A stretch of 50,226 nucleotides of DNA. It comes from Akkermansia muciniphila (GTDB lineage Bacteria; Verrucomicrobiota; Verrucomicrobiia; Verrucomicrobiales; Akkermansiaceae). Position 1 is the first letter of the stretch, and the number at the start of each line of letters is the position of its first letter. Positions 1 to 8,340 of the stretch are shown here, one piece after another. The translations under genes and the position numbers were made by a program. The DNA is taken from assembly GCA_945883695.1 (NCBI GenBank), contig CAMCYK010000014.1:1-50226 (forward strand), given 5' to 3'. The notes beneath the pieces were generated by a model. That model worked only from the letters and a program-made list of their open reading frames with translations. It made no database searches and was not told the DNA's origin.

Positions 1-342
1 GTCGCGGTCCATCTCCGCGTTGCTCCGGTTGCGGTCCCGGTAAACGACCCGGTCAAAGCGACTTTGAAGGTCGCAGCGAAGAGGAAAGGCTTTTCGAAGG
101 AGCGGGTGGAGGCGGTGTTGAAAAGCGGCGGGAAGCTGTCGCGGGCGGAACTGCTGAGGTGCCGGGTGCGCTGGTTCAGCGACGGGGTGGCGATCGGCAG
201 CAAGGGCTTCGTGGAAGGGGTGTTCACGAAGTGCCGCGGACACTTCGGGGCGAAGCGCAAGGACGGCGCGCGGAAGCTGCGGGAGGACGCGGCGGGGAGC
301 CTGCACGCGCTGCGCGGGCTGCGGATTTCGCCCGTGGACTGA
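1..342 (+). CDS. REP-associated (Y1/IS200-like) transposase, C-terminal part, cut by window edge
   Basis: The reading frame is open from base 1 to the stop at 340-342, so the gene starts left of the window; a TTG at 64 is not a convincing start. The visible 113 residues are basic and contain the block ELLRCRVRWFSDGVAIGSKG followed by FVEGVF and FGAKRKDGARKLR. From memory this is the conserved tail of RAYT-type transposases common in Verrucomicrobiota. These Y1 single-strand transposases act on REP palindromes. The catalytic HUH and Tyr motifs would lie upstream, so activity cannot be judged. It converges on the iron transporter operon, 81 bp away. The family call is from motif recognition and is fairly confident. 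Confidence 0.7.
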   Translation, partial: VAVHLRVAPVAVPVNDPVKATLKVAAKRKGFSKERVEAVLKSGGKLSRAELLRCRVRWFSDGVAIGSKGFVEGVFTKCRGHFGAKRKDGARKLREDAAGSLHALRGLRISPVD

Positions 343-423
343 ACACGAAGCGGGCAAGGATGGACCCGGCGTCAGGCAGTGGAGAGACCTTGACTTGAAG
401 GCCGGCCGCCGCGGGACCGCTTT

Positions 424-1473
424 TCATCCGCCGTGCCGCCGCGGGCGCGGGGCGATGGCCCAGGTTTCGCCGGGGTGGACCATGAAAGGTGCGTGATGGC
501 GGACGCTGATTTCGAAGGGCGCGCTGCCCGCTGTCTCGCAGCGGAGCGTCACCTCCAGATAGGCCCCGCGGAAGGAGACCTTGGTGATGACGCCGGTGAG
601 CGTGTCGGTCTTTTCGGAGCGGACGAGTTCGAGGTCCTCCGGCCGCACCCACACGCCGAAGCCGGCGGCTTCCTCGGGTCGCGGCGGGCCGACGTGGCAA
701 AGGATCCGCGCGCCGCTCGGGTGCGGCAGGCTGTGGACGGGGAGGAAATTGCAGGTGCCGAAAAAGGACGCGACGTAGGCGTTGGCCGGGGCGTGGTAGA
801 CCTCGGGCGGCGCGCCTTCCTGCTGCACGACGCCGCCTTTCAACACCACGATGCGGTCGGCGATCGACAGCGCGTCGCCGGTGTCGTGGGTGACGAAGAG
901 GGCGGTGGCGCCGCGCTGCTTGAGGATGGCGCGGGTTTCATCGCGCACCGACTGGCGCAGGCGGGCGTCGAGGCTGCTGAAGGGCTCGTCTAACAACAGG
1001 ACCCGCGGGTTCGGCGCGAGGGCGCGGGCGAGGGCGATGCGCTGGCGTTCGCCGCCGGAGAGTTCGTGGGGGTAGCGGCCGCCGAACTTCTCCAGACCGA
1101 CCAGTTCCAACAAGGGCGCGATCACGCCGGCCCGCTCGCCGCGCGGCAGGTGGCGCAGGCCGAAGGCGATGTTTTTCTCGACCGTGAGATGGGGAAACAG
1201 CGCGTGGTGCTGGAACACCAGGCCGATCCCGCGTTGCTCGGGGGGAGTGACCGCGGACGGTGAGGAAATCACCGTGCCGTCGAGCGTGATGGTGCCGCTG
1301 TCGGGCGTCTCGAGGCCGGCGACGAGGCGCAGCAGGGTGGACTTGCCGCTGCCGCTTTCGCCGACCAGCGAGAGCAGCTTCCCCTCCGGCAGCTCGAACG
1401 ACACGTCCTTCACGGCGGGCTCGTCGCCGCGGCGGTAGCGCTTGCTGAGGTTCTGGACCTGGAGTCGGATCAT
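424..1473 (-). CDS. fbpC: Ferric iron ABC transporter, ATP-binding protein (FbpC-like)
   Basis: 349-residue cytoplasmic ATPase. Visible motifs: Walker A GESGSGKST (38-46), Q-loop VFQHH (86-90), signature LSGGERQ (138-144), Walker B RVLLLDEP (157-164), and the switch His in FVTHD. A C-terminal extension of about 110 residues fits a TOBE-type regulatory domain, and the length matches the Fe3+/polyamine/sulfate importer ATPases. The ATG overlaps the permease stop as ATGA (1470-1473), so the two are translationally coupled. With the permease and binding protein upstream it powers periplasmic uptake of Fe3+. The substrate is inferred from the binding protein; thiamine or 2-aminoethylphosphonate systems have similar ATPases. 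The reading frame continues far upstream inside the permease gene, but that part has no ATPase homology. Confidence 0.85.
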   Translation of the reverse strand: MIRLQVQNLSKRYRRGDEPAVKDVSFELPEGKLLSLVGESGSGKSTLLRLVAGLETPDSGTITLDGTVISSPSAVTPPEQRGIGLVFQHHALFPHLTVEKNIAFGLRHLPRGERAGVIAPLLELVGLEKFGGRYPHELSGGERQRIALARALAPNPRVLLLDEPFSSLDARLRQSVRDETRAILKQRGATALFVTHDTGDALSIADRIVVLKGGVVQQEGAPPEVYHAPANAYVASFFGTCNFLPVHSLPHPSGARILCHVGPPRPEEAAGFGVWVRPEDLELVRSEKTDTLTGVITKVSFRGAYLEVTLRCETAGSAPFEISVRHHAPFMVHPGETWAIAPRPRRHGG

Positions 1474-3068
1474 GTCTTCTGGCGCAGCAGGCGGGTGAGG
1501 GGAATCAAGCCGATGAGGCTCACCAGCACCATGAAAAGTCCCGGCACCGAGGCTTCCGGAATGCGCGACTCGCCGGTCAGGCGGTAGGTGCGGGTGGCCA
1601 GCGTCTCGAAGTCGAAAGGCCGCAGCACGAGGGTGAGGGTGAGCTCCTTGAAGACATCGATGAAAACCAGCGTGGCCCCGCAGACCAGCGCGGGGCGGAT
1701 CAGCGGCAGGTCGACTTCCAGGAGAGCGCGCAGCGGTTTCGCGCCGAGCGTGCGGGCGGCCTGGTGGAGGCTGGCGGAGACCGTTTCCAGGCCGGCTGCC
1801 GCGGGCTGGATGCCGACGGCGAGAAAGCGGACGAAGTAGGCGAACATCAGGCCGAAGGTCGAGGCGCTCAGCGCGAGACCGGCAAGGCCCGGCCAGGTGG
1901 CGAGCGACGAGACCACGGCCCCGATGCCGACCGCGACCAACGCGCTGGGAAAGGCGTAGCCGAGCAGGCCGACGCGTTGCGCGAGCAGCAGCGAGCGGCC
2001 GTCGAAGGCGCGCCGGCCGGAGACCAGCACCAACGCGCCGAGGGTGACCAACAGCGCCGAGCCGGCGGCGAGCAGCACCGAGTGACCCGCGGCGGTGAGA
2101 TTGCCGCTCCAGTCGATGCGGTCGAAGGACTGCCAGGCCCAGCGCGCCATGCGCCAGCCGGGGATCAGGAACCCGGGCAGCAGCGGCAGCAGGCACACGA
2201 TCCAGGCGAGCAGGATCCCGGCGGGCCCGCATTGCCGCCGGACCAGCGGCCGCTCGGCCGGATCCGGCGCGAATTTCCGCCGGCCGCGCTGCCAGCGTTC
2301 GAGGCTGACGAAGAGCAGGGTCATCGCCATCAGGATCATCGCCAGCCGCATCGCCGCGCCGGGCTGGCCTTCGCTCCAGGTGCGGAAAATTCCCGGCGTC
2401 AGCGGGTTCAAGCCGAAAGTACTCACCACCCCGTAGTCGTTCATCGCCTCCATCGCCACCAGGCTGGCCCCGGCGGCGATCGCCGGGCGGGCCATCGGGA
2501 CGGCGATCGAAAGGAAGGTGCGGAAGGGGCCCGCGCCGAGCATCCGCGCCGCTTCCAGCGAACCCGCCGCTTCGCGGGCGAACACCGCGCGGCAGCTCAG
2601 GAAGACATAGGGGAAGAGCGTCGACGCCAGCACCCCGGTCGCGAAGACCCATGGCGCGATTTCCTGCACCCTCAGGAAGGCCTCGATGCCATGGTTCTTG
2701 CGGACCCAGATGTAGAAGGGGATCAGGCCTTCGAGCACGTCGACATAAGCGACCGCGGCGACGAAGCCGGGCATCGCGAGCGGCAGCAGGAGGGCCCACT
2801 CGAAGAAGCGGCGACCGGGGAACTCGTGGGCCGAGACCTGCCATGCCGCCGGCACGCCGAGCAGCACCGCGAGCGTGGTGACCGCCACGATCAGGATCGC
2901 CGAGTGGCCGAGATAGCCGGACAGGCGGGTCTCGACGATCTGTTGCCAGATCTCCCCGGCGGGTTGCAGGGCCCGCCAGCCGACGACCCCCACCGGCACC
3001 AGCACGAGCAGCGCCGGCAGCCAGATCAAGGGCAGGGCGAGGCGTCGGCGGGAGAAGGAGCGGGGCAT
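1470..3068 (-). CDS. fbpB: Ferric iron ABC transporter, fused permease (FbpB-like)
   Basis: 532-residue inner-membrane protein with about 12 hydrophobic segments, built as two tandem permease halves, as is usual for FbpB/SfuB. Each half carries an EAA-type cytoplasmic loop: EAARMLGAGPFRTFLSIAVP in the first and QAARTLGAKPLRALLEVDLP in the second. These loops dock on the ATPase. The start at 3068 is followed by a short basic stretch (MPRSFSRRR) and the first membrane helix. It lies 22 bp downstream of the binding-protein gene and overlaps the ATPase gene by 4 bp, making a three-gene operon. The role is to pass Fe3+ from the binding protein across the inner membrane. Confidence 0.85.
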   Translation of the reverse strand: MPRSFSRRRLALPLIWLPALLVLVPVGVVGWRALQPAGEIWQQIVETRLSGYLGHSAILIVAVTTLAVLLGVPAAWQVSAHEFPGRRFFEWALLLPLAMPGFVAAVAYVDVLEGLIPFYIWVRKNHGIEAFLRVQEIAPWVFATGVLASTLFPYVFLSCRAVFAREAAGSLEAARMLGAGPFRTFLSIAVPMARPAIAAGASLVAMEAMNDYGVVSTFGLNPLTPGIFRTWSEGQPGAAMRLAMILMAMTLLFVSLERWQRGRRKFAPDPAERPLVRRQCGPAGILLAWIVCLLPLLPGFLIPGWRMARWAWQSFDRIDWSGNLTAAGHSVLLAAGSALLVTLGALVLVSGRRAFDGRSLLLAQRVGLLGYAFPSALVAVGIGAVVSSLATWPGLAGLALSASTFGLMFAYFVRFLAVGIQPAAAGLETVSASLHQAARTLGAKPLRALLEVDLPLIRPALVCGATLVFIDVFKELTLTLVLRPFDFETLATRTYRLTGESRIPEASVPGLFMVLVSLIGLIPLTRLLRQKT

Positions 3069-3090
3069 CGGGCGGGCAGGGACGACAAGC

Positions 3091-4116
3091 CTACTTCCAC
3101 CCCGCGGCGTCGAACAGGCGGGCGGCCTTCTGCTGGTCCTCGCCCATCATCGGGAAAGTCGTGGTGTCGATCTTGAACTCGCCCCACTTCGCGTGGGTCG
3201 GGCTGAGGGTCAGATCCATCGAGATCGGATGTTCGTAGCTGCCGTTGGCGAGCATCTGCTGGACTTCCGGCGACACCAGGAACTCGAGATAGGCCTTGGC
3301 GTTGGCGGTGTTTTTGGCGTGCTTGGCGACGCCCGCCGCGCTGACGTTGACGTGGGTGCCCCGGTTGTCCTGGTTCGGGAAAACGATGCTCATCTTTTCC
3401 GCGGCGGCGCGCTCGGCGGCATCGGGCGAATTGAGCAGCAGGCCGAAATAGTAGGTGTTCGAGATGCAAACGTCGGCCAGCCCGGCGGCGCAGGCCTTGA
3501 TCTGGTCGCGGTCGCCGCCCTGCGGGGGACGGGCGAGGTTCGCCGCCACGCCCTTCGCCCACGCGCCGGCCTTTTCCTCGCCGAGCGCGCTGACGAGCGA
3601 CGCGGCGAGCGACTGGTTGTAGCTGCTCGACGACGAGCGGACCAGCAGCCGGCCGCGCCATTCGGGCTTGGCGAGGTCTTCGTAGTCCTTGATCTCGCCC
3701 GCTTTCACGCGGTCGCTGGCGATCAGGATGGCGCGGGCGCGGACGGTGTAGGGGTACCACTGGCCGTCGGGGTCGCGCAGGGTGGCGGGGGTGGCCTTTT
3801 CCAAGACATCGGACCGCAGCGGCTGCAGCAGGCCCTCGGCCTTGGCGCGCTGCATGCGGCCGGCATCGACCGTCACCAGCACGTCGGCCGGGCTGTTCGC
3901 GCCTTCGGATTTCAGCCGCTCGATGAGCTGGTCGGCCTCGGCGTTGACCACTTTCACCTCGATCCCGGTCTTTTCGGTGAAGCGCTGGTTGACCTGCTGG
4001 TCGATCTCGTAGTGGCGATGCGAGTAAACATTGAGCACCTCCGCGGCGGAAAGCGGGAGCAGCAGGGTGGCGGAAAGCAGGGCGGCCGACAGGCTGTTAT
4101 TGCGATTCAGTCTCAT
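3091..4116 (-). CDS. fbpA: Ferric iron ABC transporter, periplasmic substrate-binding protein (FbpA/FutA-like)
   Basis: 341 residues with an N-terminal signal peptide (hydrophobic core about 9-23, likely cleavage near SAA/EV at 25-26). The mature start EVLNVYSHRHYEID is typical of the FutA/FbpA extracellular solute-binding family, where the early Tyr/His residues and a later Tyr pair bind Fe3+. The Tyr pair is seen as Y222-Y223 in SNTYYFG. I chose the ATG at 4116 over a TTG immediately upstream because it directly precedes MRLNRNN. It is the first gene of the operon, divergent from the CBS-domain gene, with a 163-bp shared upstream region holding a perfect palindrome at 4191-4208. No convincing Fur box was found by eye. 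Confidence 0.85.
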   Translation of the reverse strand: MRLNRNNSLSAALLSATLLLPLSAAEVLNVYSHRHYEIDQQVNQRFTEKTGIEVKVVNAEADQLIERLKSEGANSPADVLVTVDAGRMQRAKAEGLLQPLRSDVLEKATPATLRDPDGQWYPYTVRARAILIASDRVKAGEIKDYEDLAKPEWRGRLLVRSSSSSYNQSLAASLVSALGEEKAGAWAKGVAANLARPPQGGDRDQIKACAAGLADVCISNTYYFGLLLNSPDAAERAAAEKMSIVFPNQDNRGTHVNVSAAGVAKHAKNTANAKAYLEFLVSPEVQQMLANGSYEHPISMDLTLSPTHAKWGEFKIDTTTFPMMGEDQQKAARLFDAAGWK

Positions 4117-4190
4117 CAACGGGAAGGTGACGAGTCCGGGAGCGGCTGCAAGTGGAAATTTCGCGGGCGGAAAATGGGCCCCGGAACATG

Positions 4191-4208
4191 TTGACGGCGG
4201 GGCGTCAA
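4191..4208. promoter_or_regulatory. Perfect inverted repeat TTGACG-N6-CGTCAA in a divergent promoter region
   Basis: The 6-bp arms TTGACG and CGTCAA are separated by GCGGGG. The site sits 75 bp from the iron-transporter start and 72 bp from the DUF21/CBS start. The left arm could itself serve as a -35 box for the plus-strand gene, with a weak TAGTTT 16 bp further on. It is therefore a candidate operator for one or both genes. The regulator is unknown. Confidence 0.4.
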
Positions 4209-4279
4209 TCGCTAGTTTCGGCGGTCCCTTTCCGGTTTCACGACCGGCGGGCGTGCCGACTTCGGATCGAAGTCACTCC

Positions 4280-5410
4280 ATGACACTGCTCATCACTTAC
4301 ATCGTCGTCGCCCTCGCGCTGTCCTTCCTTTGCTCGCTCCTCGAAGCCTGCCTGCTGACGCTCACGCCCTCCTCGATCCAAGCGGCCAAGACCCGCGGCG
4401 CCCGTTGGGCGGTCCGGATGGAAGGATTCAAAAACGACCTGGACCGCCCCCTTTCGGCGATCCTGACCCTCAACACGATGGCCCATACCATGGGGGCCGC
4501 GGGAGCCGGCGCGGAATGGGCGCGGCTCTCCGGCAACACCTACGAAGGCGTCTTCGCCTTCGCGCTCACCATCGCGATCCTGATTTTCACCGAGATCATT
4601 CCGAAAACCCTCGGATCGCAGTATGCCAGCACGATCGCCGGGCCGGTCTCGCTGGTCATTGCCATATTCATCAAGGTCCTCTGGCCGCTGGTCTGGATGT
4701 CGCAACTGCTGACCCGCCTCATCACTCCGAATGGCGGGGCCGGACGTCCGCCGCACCGCGAGGAGTTGCTGGCCGTCGCCCGCCTCGGCCACGAGTCCGG
4801 CGAGCTGCGGGAGCGCGAAAGCCAGTTCGTCCACAACCTGATGGAGCTGCACTCGATGAAGGCCTGGGACATCATGACGCCGCGGCCGGTGATCTTCGCC
4901 CTGCCGCAGTCCACCACGCTGCTCGAGTTCGTGAAGTTCATCGAGGACAAGCCCTTCACCCGGGTGCCGGTTTACAAGGGCAACCGCGACGAGATGGTCG
5001 GTTTCGTGATCCGCGGCGAGGCCTTGATCGCCCACCTCAAGGATGCCGACGACACGGGCACGCTCGAGCAGGTGCTCCGGCCGATCGCGGTCACTCCGGA
5101 AGAGACGCCGGTTGACGAGCTGTTCCAGCGCTTCATCGGCGAGCGCCACCAGATCATGCTGGTGATCGACGAGTTCGGCACCACGGTCGGGCTGGTGACG
5201 TTCGAGGATATCATCGAGACCATCTTCGGCTTCGAGATTCTCGACGAGAAAGACAAGGTTCCCGACATGCAGGCCTTCGCCCGCCAGCTCTGGCTCGACC
5301 GGGCGAAGCGGATGGGGATCCAGCTGCCGGAAGAGGCGCCGGTCACTGTGGTCGGCGAGAGTGCCGTGAGGGCGGCTCCCGGGGTGAGGGGATTGAGGAC
5401 TAAGGATTGA
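4280..5410 (+). CDS. DUF21 (CNNM)/CBS-pair membrane protein, CorC/HlyC-like
   Basis: 376 residues. An N-terminal transmembrane DUF21/CNNM domain (about 1-175) with EIIPKTLG, a hallmark of the family, is followed by a CBS pair (about 195-320) containing VHNLMELHSMKAWDIMTPRP, TRVPVYKG and GTTVGLVTFEDIIETIFG. Family members are linked to Mg2+/Co2+ efflux or homeostasis. The frame is open upstream to about 4031, but the ATG at 4280 begins the first membrane helix (MTLLITYIVVALAL), so I placed the start there. There is no C-terminal CorC_HlyC transporter-associated domain: the last 50 residues look degenerate. The stop codon TGA falls in the first unit of the heptamer array, so the natural C terminus may have been cut by repeat expansion. 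Confidence 0.85.
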   Translation: MTLLITYIVVALALSFLCSLLEACLLTLTPSSIQAAKTRGARWAVRMEGFKNDLDRPLSAILTLNTMAHTMGAAGAGAEWARLSGNTYEGVFAFALTIAILIFTEIIPKTLGSQYASTIAGPVSLVIAIFIKVLWPLVWMSQLLTRLITPNGGAGRPPHREELLAVARLGHESGELRERESQFVHNLMELHSMKAWDIMTPRPVIFALPQSTTLLEFVKFIEDKPFTRVPVYKGNRDEMVGFVIRGEALIAHLKDADDTGTLEQVLRPIAVTPEETPVDELFQRFIGERHQIMLVIDEFGTTVGLVTFEDIIETIFGFEILDEKDKVPDMQAFARQLWLDRAKRMGIQLPEEAPVTVVGESAVRAAPGVRGLRTKD

Positions 5411-5510
5411 TGATTGATGATTGATGATTGATGATTGATGATTGATGATTGATGATTGATGATTGATGATTGATGATTGATGATTGATGATTGATGATTG
5501 ATGATTGATG
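5406..5510. repeat. Perfect heptamer tandem array, (ATTGATG)15
   Basis: Fifteen uninterrupted copies of ATTGATG occupy exactly 105 bp. The array begins inside the last codons of the CBS-domain gene and supplies its stop. On the plus strand every frame meets TGA within 21 bases. On the minus strand all three frames are open and read a repeating NHQSSII peptide, which creates long spurious ORFs (for example 4238-5551 minus). Copy number is probably unstable through slipped-strand replication. Confidence 0.95.
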
Positions 5511-5548
5511 AGCAGGAGGACGGATTCCCTCTGTCGATCGCAAATCGA

Positions 5549-5576
5549 CAATCCTCAATCATCAATCGGCAATCTC
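5549..5576. repeat. Four degenerate inverted heptamer units (CAATCNN)
   Basis: CAATCCT, CAATCAT, CAATCGG and CAATCTC follow each other with period 7. CAATCAT is a cyclic form of the reverse complement of ATTGATG, so these are decayed inverted units 38 bp beyond the main array. Together they could fold into a long imperfect hairpin between the CBS-domain and EF-hand genes. Confidence 0.6.
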
Positions 5577-5621
5577 CCGATCGAAAGGACCCGCTTTTTT
5601 CTGGCCAGCCTCGCGGCCGCC

Positions 5622-6038
5622 TCACTCGGACTTGCCGTAGTAGGCGACGGCCTCGGCACGGTCGACCTTGCCGTCGCCGTTGGTGTCGGCGTCCTTGAGC
5701 AGGGTGGCGGAGCGGTCGCTCTTGAGGCCCCAGTCTTTGGCTTCTTCAAGGGTGACGATGCCATCCTTGTCGGCATCGCGTTCGGCGAATTGCACCGGGC
5801 CGGCCTCGTCGCCGGGGACCAGCCATTCCTGCTTGGTCAAGCGGCCGTCCTTGTTGGCGTCGCGGCTGTTGAAAGTGGTGGTGACCTGGGCGTCGCTCAT
5901 TTCGGCGCGGGTCAAGCTGCCGCTGCGGTCGGTGTCGGCCAGGGCGAAGCGGTCGGGCGCGGTGGTCGCGGGCGCGGTGGTTTGGCAGGCGGCGAGCAGG
6001 ACGGCGGCGGAGGCAGGGAGAAGACGTCGGATTTTCAT
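5622..6038 (-). CDS. EF-hand calcium-binding lipoprotein
   Basis: 138 residues. A lipoprotein signal peptide ends in the lipobox LLAAC (Cys18), so the mature protein is probably membrane-anchored and faces the periplasm. Four EF-hand loops with the D-x-[D/N]-x-[D/S]-G pattern and a terminal Glu are visible at 35-46 (DTDRSGSLTRAE), 60-71 (DANKDGRLTKQE), 88-99 (DADKDGIVTLEE) and 118-129 (DTNGDGKVDRAE). This is a calmodulin-like arrangement common in secreted proteins of Verrucomicrobiota and Planctomycetota. The role is probably Ca2+ binding or sensing; no partner is indicated. It is transcribed alone, converging on the CBS-domain gene with the heptamer array between them. Confidence 0.85.
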   Translation of the reverse strand: MKIRRLLPASAAVLLAACQTTAPATTAPDRFALADTDRSGSLTRAEMSDAQVTTTFNSRDANKDGRLTKQEWLVPGDEAGPVQFAERDADKDGIVTLEEAKDWGLKSDRSATLLKDADTNGDGKVDRAEAVAYYGKSE

Positions 6039-6041
6039 TAA

Positions 6042-6340
6042 GGTGGCAACAGGATGATTTCCGGCGGCGGGGGTGCCAAGAAGTACTTTTTATCGTCCAG
6101 ACCTGGCAGCCGGATCGTCGAAGCTGGTCCCACGAAATCAGCTGGAGCTATTGACCGCGGTGGAAGTCTTGGCCGATCGCGAACGTCAAGGATCCTGGGG
6201 CCGCGGCCCCCGGGGACCGCTGGTCTTCAGACCGGCTCGAACGGTCTCCGGAGCCCGCTGCCCATTCCCGCCCGCATCGCCGACACGCGGCCACCCGGTG
6301 CTGTTGCGGGGCGGAGCCTCCGCACCCCCGGTCCGCACCG
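6042..6340. other. Intergenic region without a supported gene
   Basis: About 300 bp between the EF-hand and lipase genes. No ORF here looks coding. It holds small inverted repeats such as GGTCT-TC-AGACC (6222-6233) and a GC-rich hairpin of 8 bp with one bulge at about 6308-6327, just past the lipase stop but without a T tract. Its style (many short GC-rich palindromes) suggests a decayed dispersed repeat. Confidence 0.4.
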
Positions 6341-8002
6341 CTAGTCCGGCTTGGTCCCGGCGTGGAGGTGCAGGATGCGGCGCACTTCGGCGATGCCGTC
6401 GGGGTGCTGGTGGGCGCTGTGGTTGGACGGGATGATCTTCTCGGACGCCGCGCCGGGGAGGTGCGAGCTCCAATACGCCACGAAGCCGTCGGTGCTGACC
6501 GGCCGGGTGTGGTCCTTGTTGCCGCCCTTGCCGCGGTCGCCCATGACCGAGTGGAACGGGATCTCCGGATGAATCGGGATCTTGTTGACCTCGCGGACGA
6601 AACCGTTGCTGGGCGAAAGGGTGTCGATGCTGTTCGGCGCGCGGGCTAGCATGATGGAAGCGGCGTCGGCGGTGGCCACGGAGACGACGGCATTGCGGGC
6701 GTCGGTGAGGAAATCCGGCATCCGGACGATGCGCGAGCCGAGCCGGCCGATCCAGCTCGCGGCGGTTTCCGAGCCGCGGTGGGGCGCGGCGAGGAAGATC
6801 GCGCGGCCGACATCCTCGCGGTGGCTGAAGACGACCGAATCGAGGAGTATCTGGCTGCTGGCCCCGCTGATTCTCATTTCATCGGGGCCCTTGCCGAAGA
6901 GCCCGCGCCAGATCTTGTCGTCGGCGTCGGTGACCATCAGGCGGCTGATGATGCCGCCCATGCTGTGGCCGACGATCACGATGTCGGGATGGTCGGGGAA
7001 GGCGCGATTGACCTTGTCGAGTTCCTTGCGGAGGAGCGAGCCGGAGAAGGGATAGGGGAAACCACTGGGGTAACTGAAGACCCAGAACTGGTATTTTTTC
7101 CGGATTTCGGGGTCCTGGATCAGGGTGTGGTACATCGGTGCCCAGGTGGCGGGCGTGTCTTGCAGGCCGTGGACGAAGAGTACCGGGATCCGGTTCTTGT
7201 CGTAATCCTGGAGCCGCACCAGGCGGGCGGTGTCGGAGTATTTCTGCGGGTTGATCAGGCGGGCCAGGCCGAGCTTGTCGATCCGGGAATCGGCCAGCAT
7301 CAGCGAGACCGGCGCGCTGAAATCCGCGGCGAGCGGCGCTTCCCTGCCGGCGATGGAAATCCGGTCCACCTCGAGCGGATCGACCAGTTCCAGCGTGGCG
7401 GAATTCGTGCGGTCCTCGAGGCGCAGCACGGCGGTCAGCGGGACGGCCTTGAGTTTCGGGTCCAGCGTCCGGCGGTAGTCGGGGTTGTCCGGATAGATCG
7501 CCACCAGCGGCGCGCCCACGCCGCTGCGGTAGGCGTGGATTTCGGAATACTTGCCCCGGAACTGGAGGTTGTCGACCGGCCGGTAGGTGCGGTCCAAGGC
7601 GGGGGCATCGGACTCGAGCCGGCCGCGCAGGGTGCGGGTGGTATCGCCGGTGCCGACGGTGATGCTGCTGCCCCACGGCAGCGCGTCGGCCTGATCCAGC
7701 GACTCGACGAGGCGGGCGACGGCGTGGTTGTAGAGGGCCAATCCGCCGGGTTCGCCTTCCAGCGCCTGGTGGCCGGCAAGGTGGGCGCATTCCACGAAGT
7801 GGCCGCTGGCAAGCAGCGGGTCGGTGGCCGCTTTGCCGGCCTCGAGTTCGCGCAGCGCGGCATCGAGCGGCGACACCTGGAATTCGCCGGTCGGGGTTGC
7901 ACTCGGGGCCTCGGTGTAGGAAATCGGGGCGACGCAGGAGGCAAGCGCGAGGGTGGCGGCGAAGGTCGCGGCACGCAAGGAGCGGGAGATCAAGGGTGGC
8001 AT
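6341..8002 (-). CDS. Alpha/beta-hydrolase lipoprotein, probable triacylglycerol lipase/esterase
   Basis: 553 residues. Signal peptide with lipobox LASC (Cys23), so a membrane-attached lipoprotein. The N-terminal half (about 40-265) is not recognised. The C-terminal half is an alpha/beta-hydrolase: VLFVHGLQDTPATW (oxyanion region, 274-287) and the nucleophile elbow GHSMGG with Ser347, followed by SHREDVGRAIFLAAPHRGSE, which resembles PGAP1-like and lipase-class esterases. A catalytic His is plausible in the terminal IIPSNHSAHQHP. The frame extends upstream to 8500, but the ATG at 8002 directly begins a lipoprotein signal, and the extension runs through repeat DNA. The likely substrate class is an ester; its identity is not visible. 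Confidence 0.8.
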   Translation of the reverse strand: MPPLISRSLRAATFAATLALASCVAPISYTEAPSATPTGEFQVSPLDAALRELEAGKAATDPLLASGHFVECAHLAGHQALEGEPGGLALYNHAVARLVESLDQADALPWGSSITVGTGDTTRTLRGRLESDAPALDRTYRPVDNLQFRGKYSEIHAYRSGVGAPLVAIYPDNPDYRRTLDPKLKAVPLTAVLRLEDRTNSATLELVDPLEVDRISIAGREAPLAADFSAPVSLMLADSRIDKLGLARLINPQKYSDTARLVRLQDYDKNRIPVLFVHGLQDTPATWAPMYHTLIQDPEIRKKYQFWVFSYPSGFPYPFSGSLLRKELDKVNRAFPDHPDIVIVGHSMGGIISRLMVTDADDKIWRGLFGKGPDEMRISGASSQILLDSVVFSHREDVGRAIFLAAPHRGSETAASWIGRLGSRIVRMPDFLTDARNAVVSVATADAASIMLARAPNSIDTLSPSNGFVREVNKIPIHPEIPFHSVMGDRGKGGNKDHTRPVSTDGFVAYWSSHLPGAASEKIIPSNHSAHQHPDGIAEVRRILHLHAGTKPD

Positions 8003-8340
8003 GGCGGGTGATCCGGGAAGGAGTTCGGGCAAGAGGCGGACGGAGCTCGCGTGGGCCGTTTGACGGACGCCAGGCCGCGGGCGCGGGGAGTTAAAGCGGT
8101 CCCTACCGGGATTACCAGCCCGGCGGTGGGATTCGGAGCCGATCCGGGGAATGCCGCGCGCCGTCCGAGTGATGCGCGAGAGGATCTTCCGGGACGTGAT
8201 GGGGGTCCCCGCACTGCAACAAGGATTCGACCTGGGACGGGCTGGAGGTCGCTTCACCGCTGAAGTGAGAGGCGCTGCCTTCCGTCCCGGTGGTGGCGCC
8301 CGCAGCTCCCGCCCCGCCCCGGCCGCCGCGGAGGCCAGCG

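Noticed and set aside
424-2844. Possible fusion of permease and ATPase in one 806-residue ORF
   Set aside because: The part upstream of 1473 is out of frame with the permease and shows no ATPase or permease sequence; the ATGA overlap shows two separate genes.
4238-5551. Minus-strand ORFs with NHQSSII repeats
   Set aside because: They arise because the heptamer array is stop-free on that strand in every frame; the rest is antisense to the CBS-domain gene.
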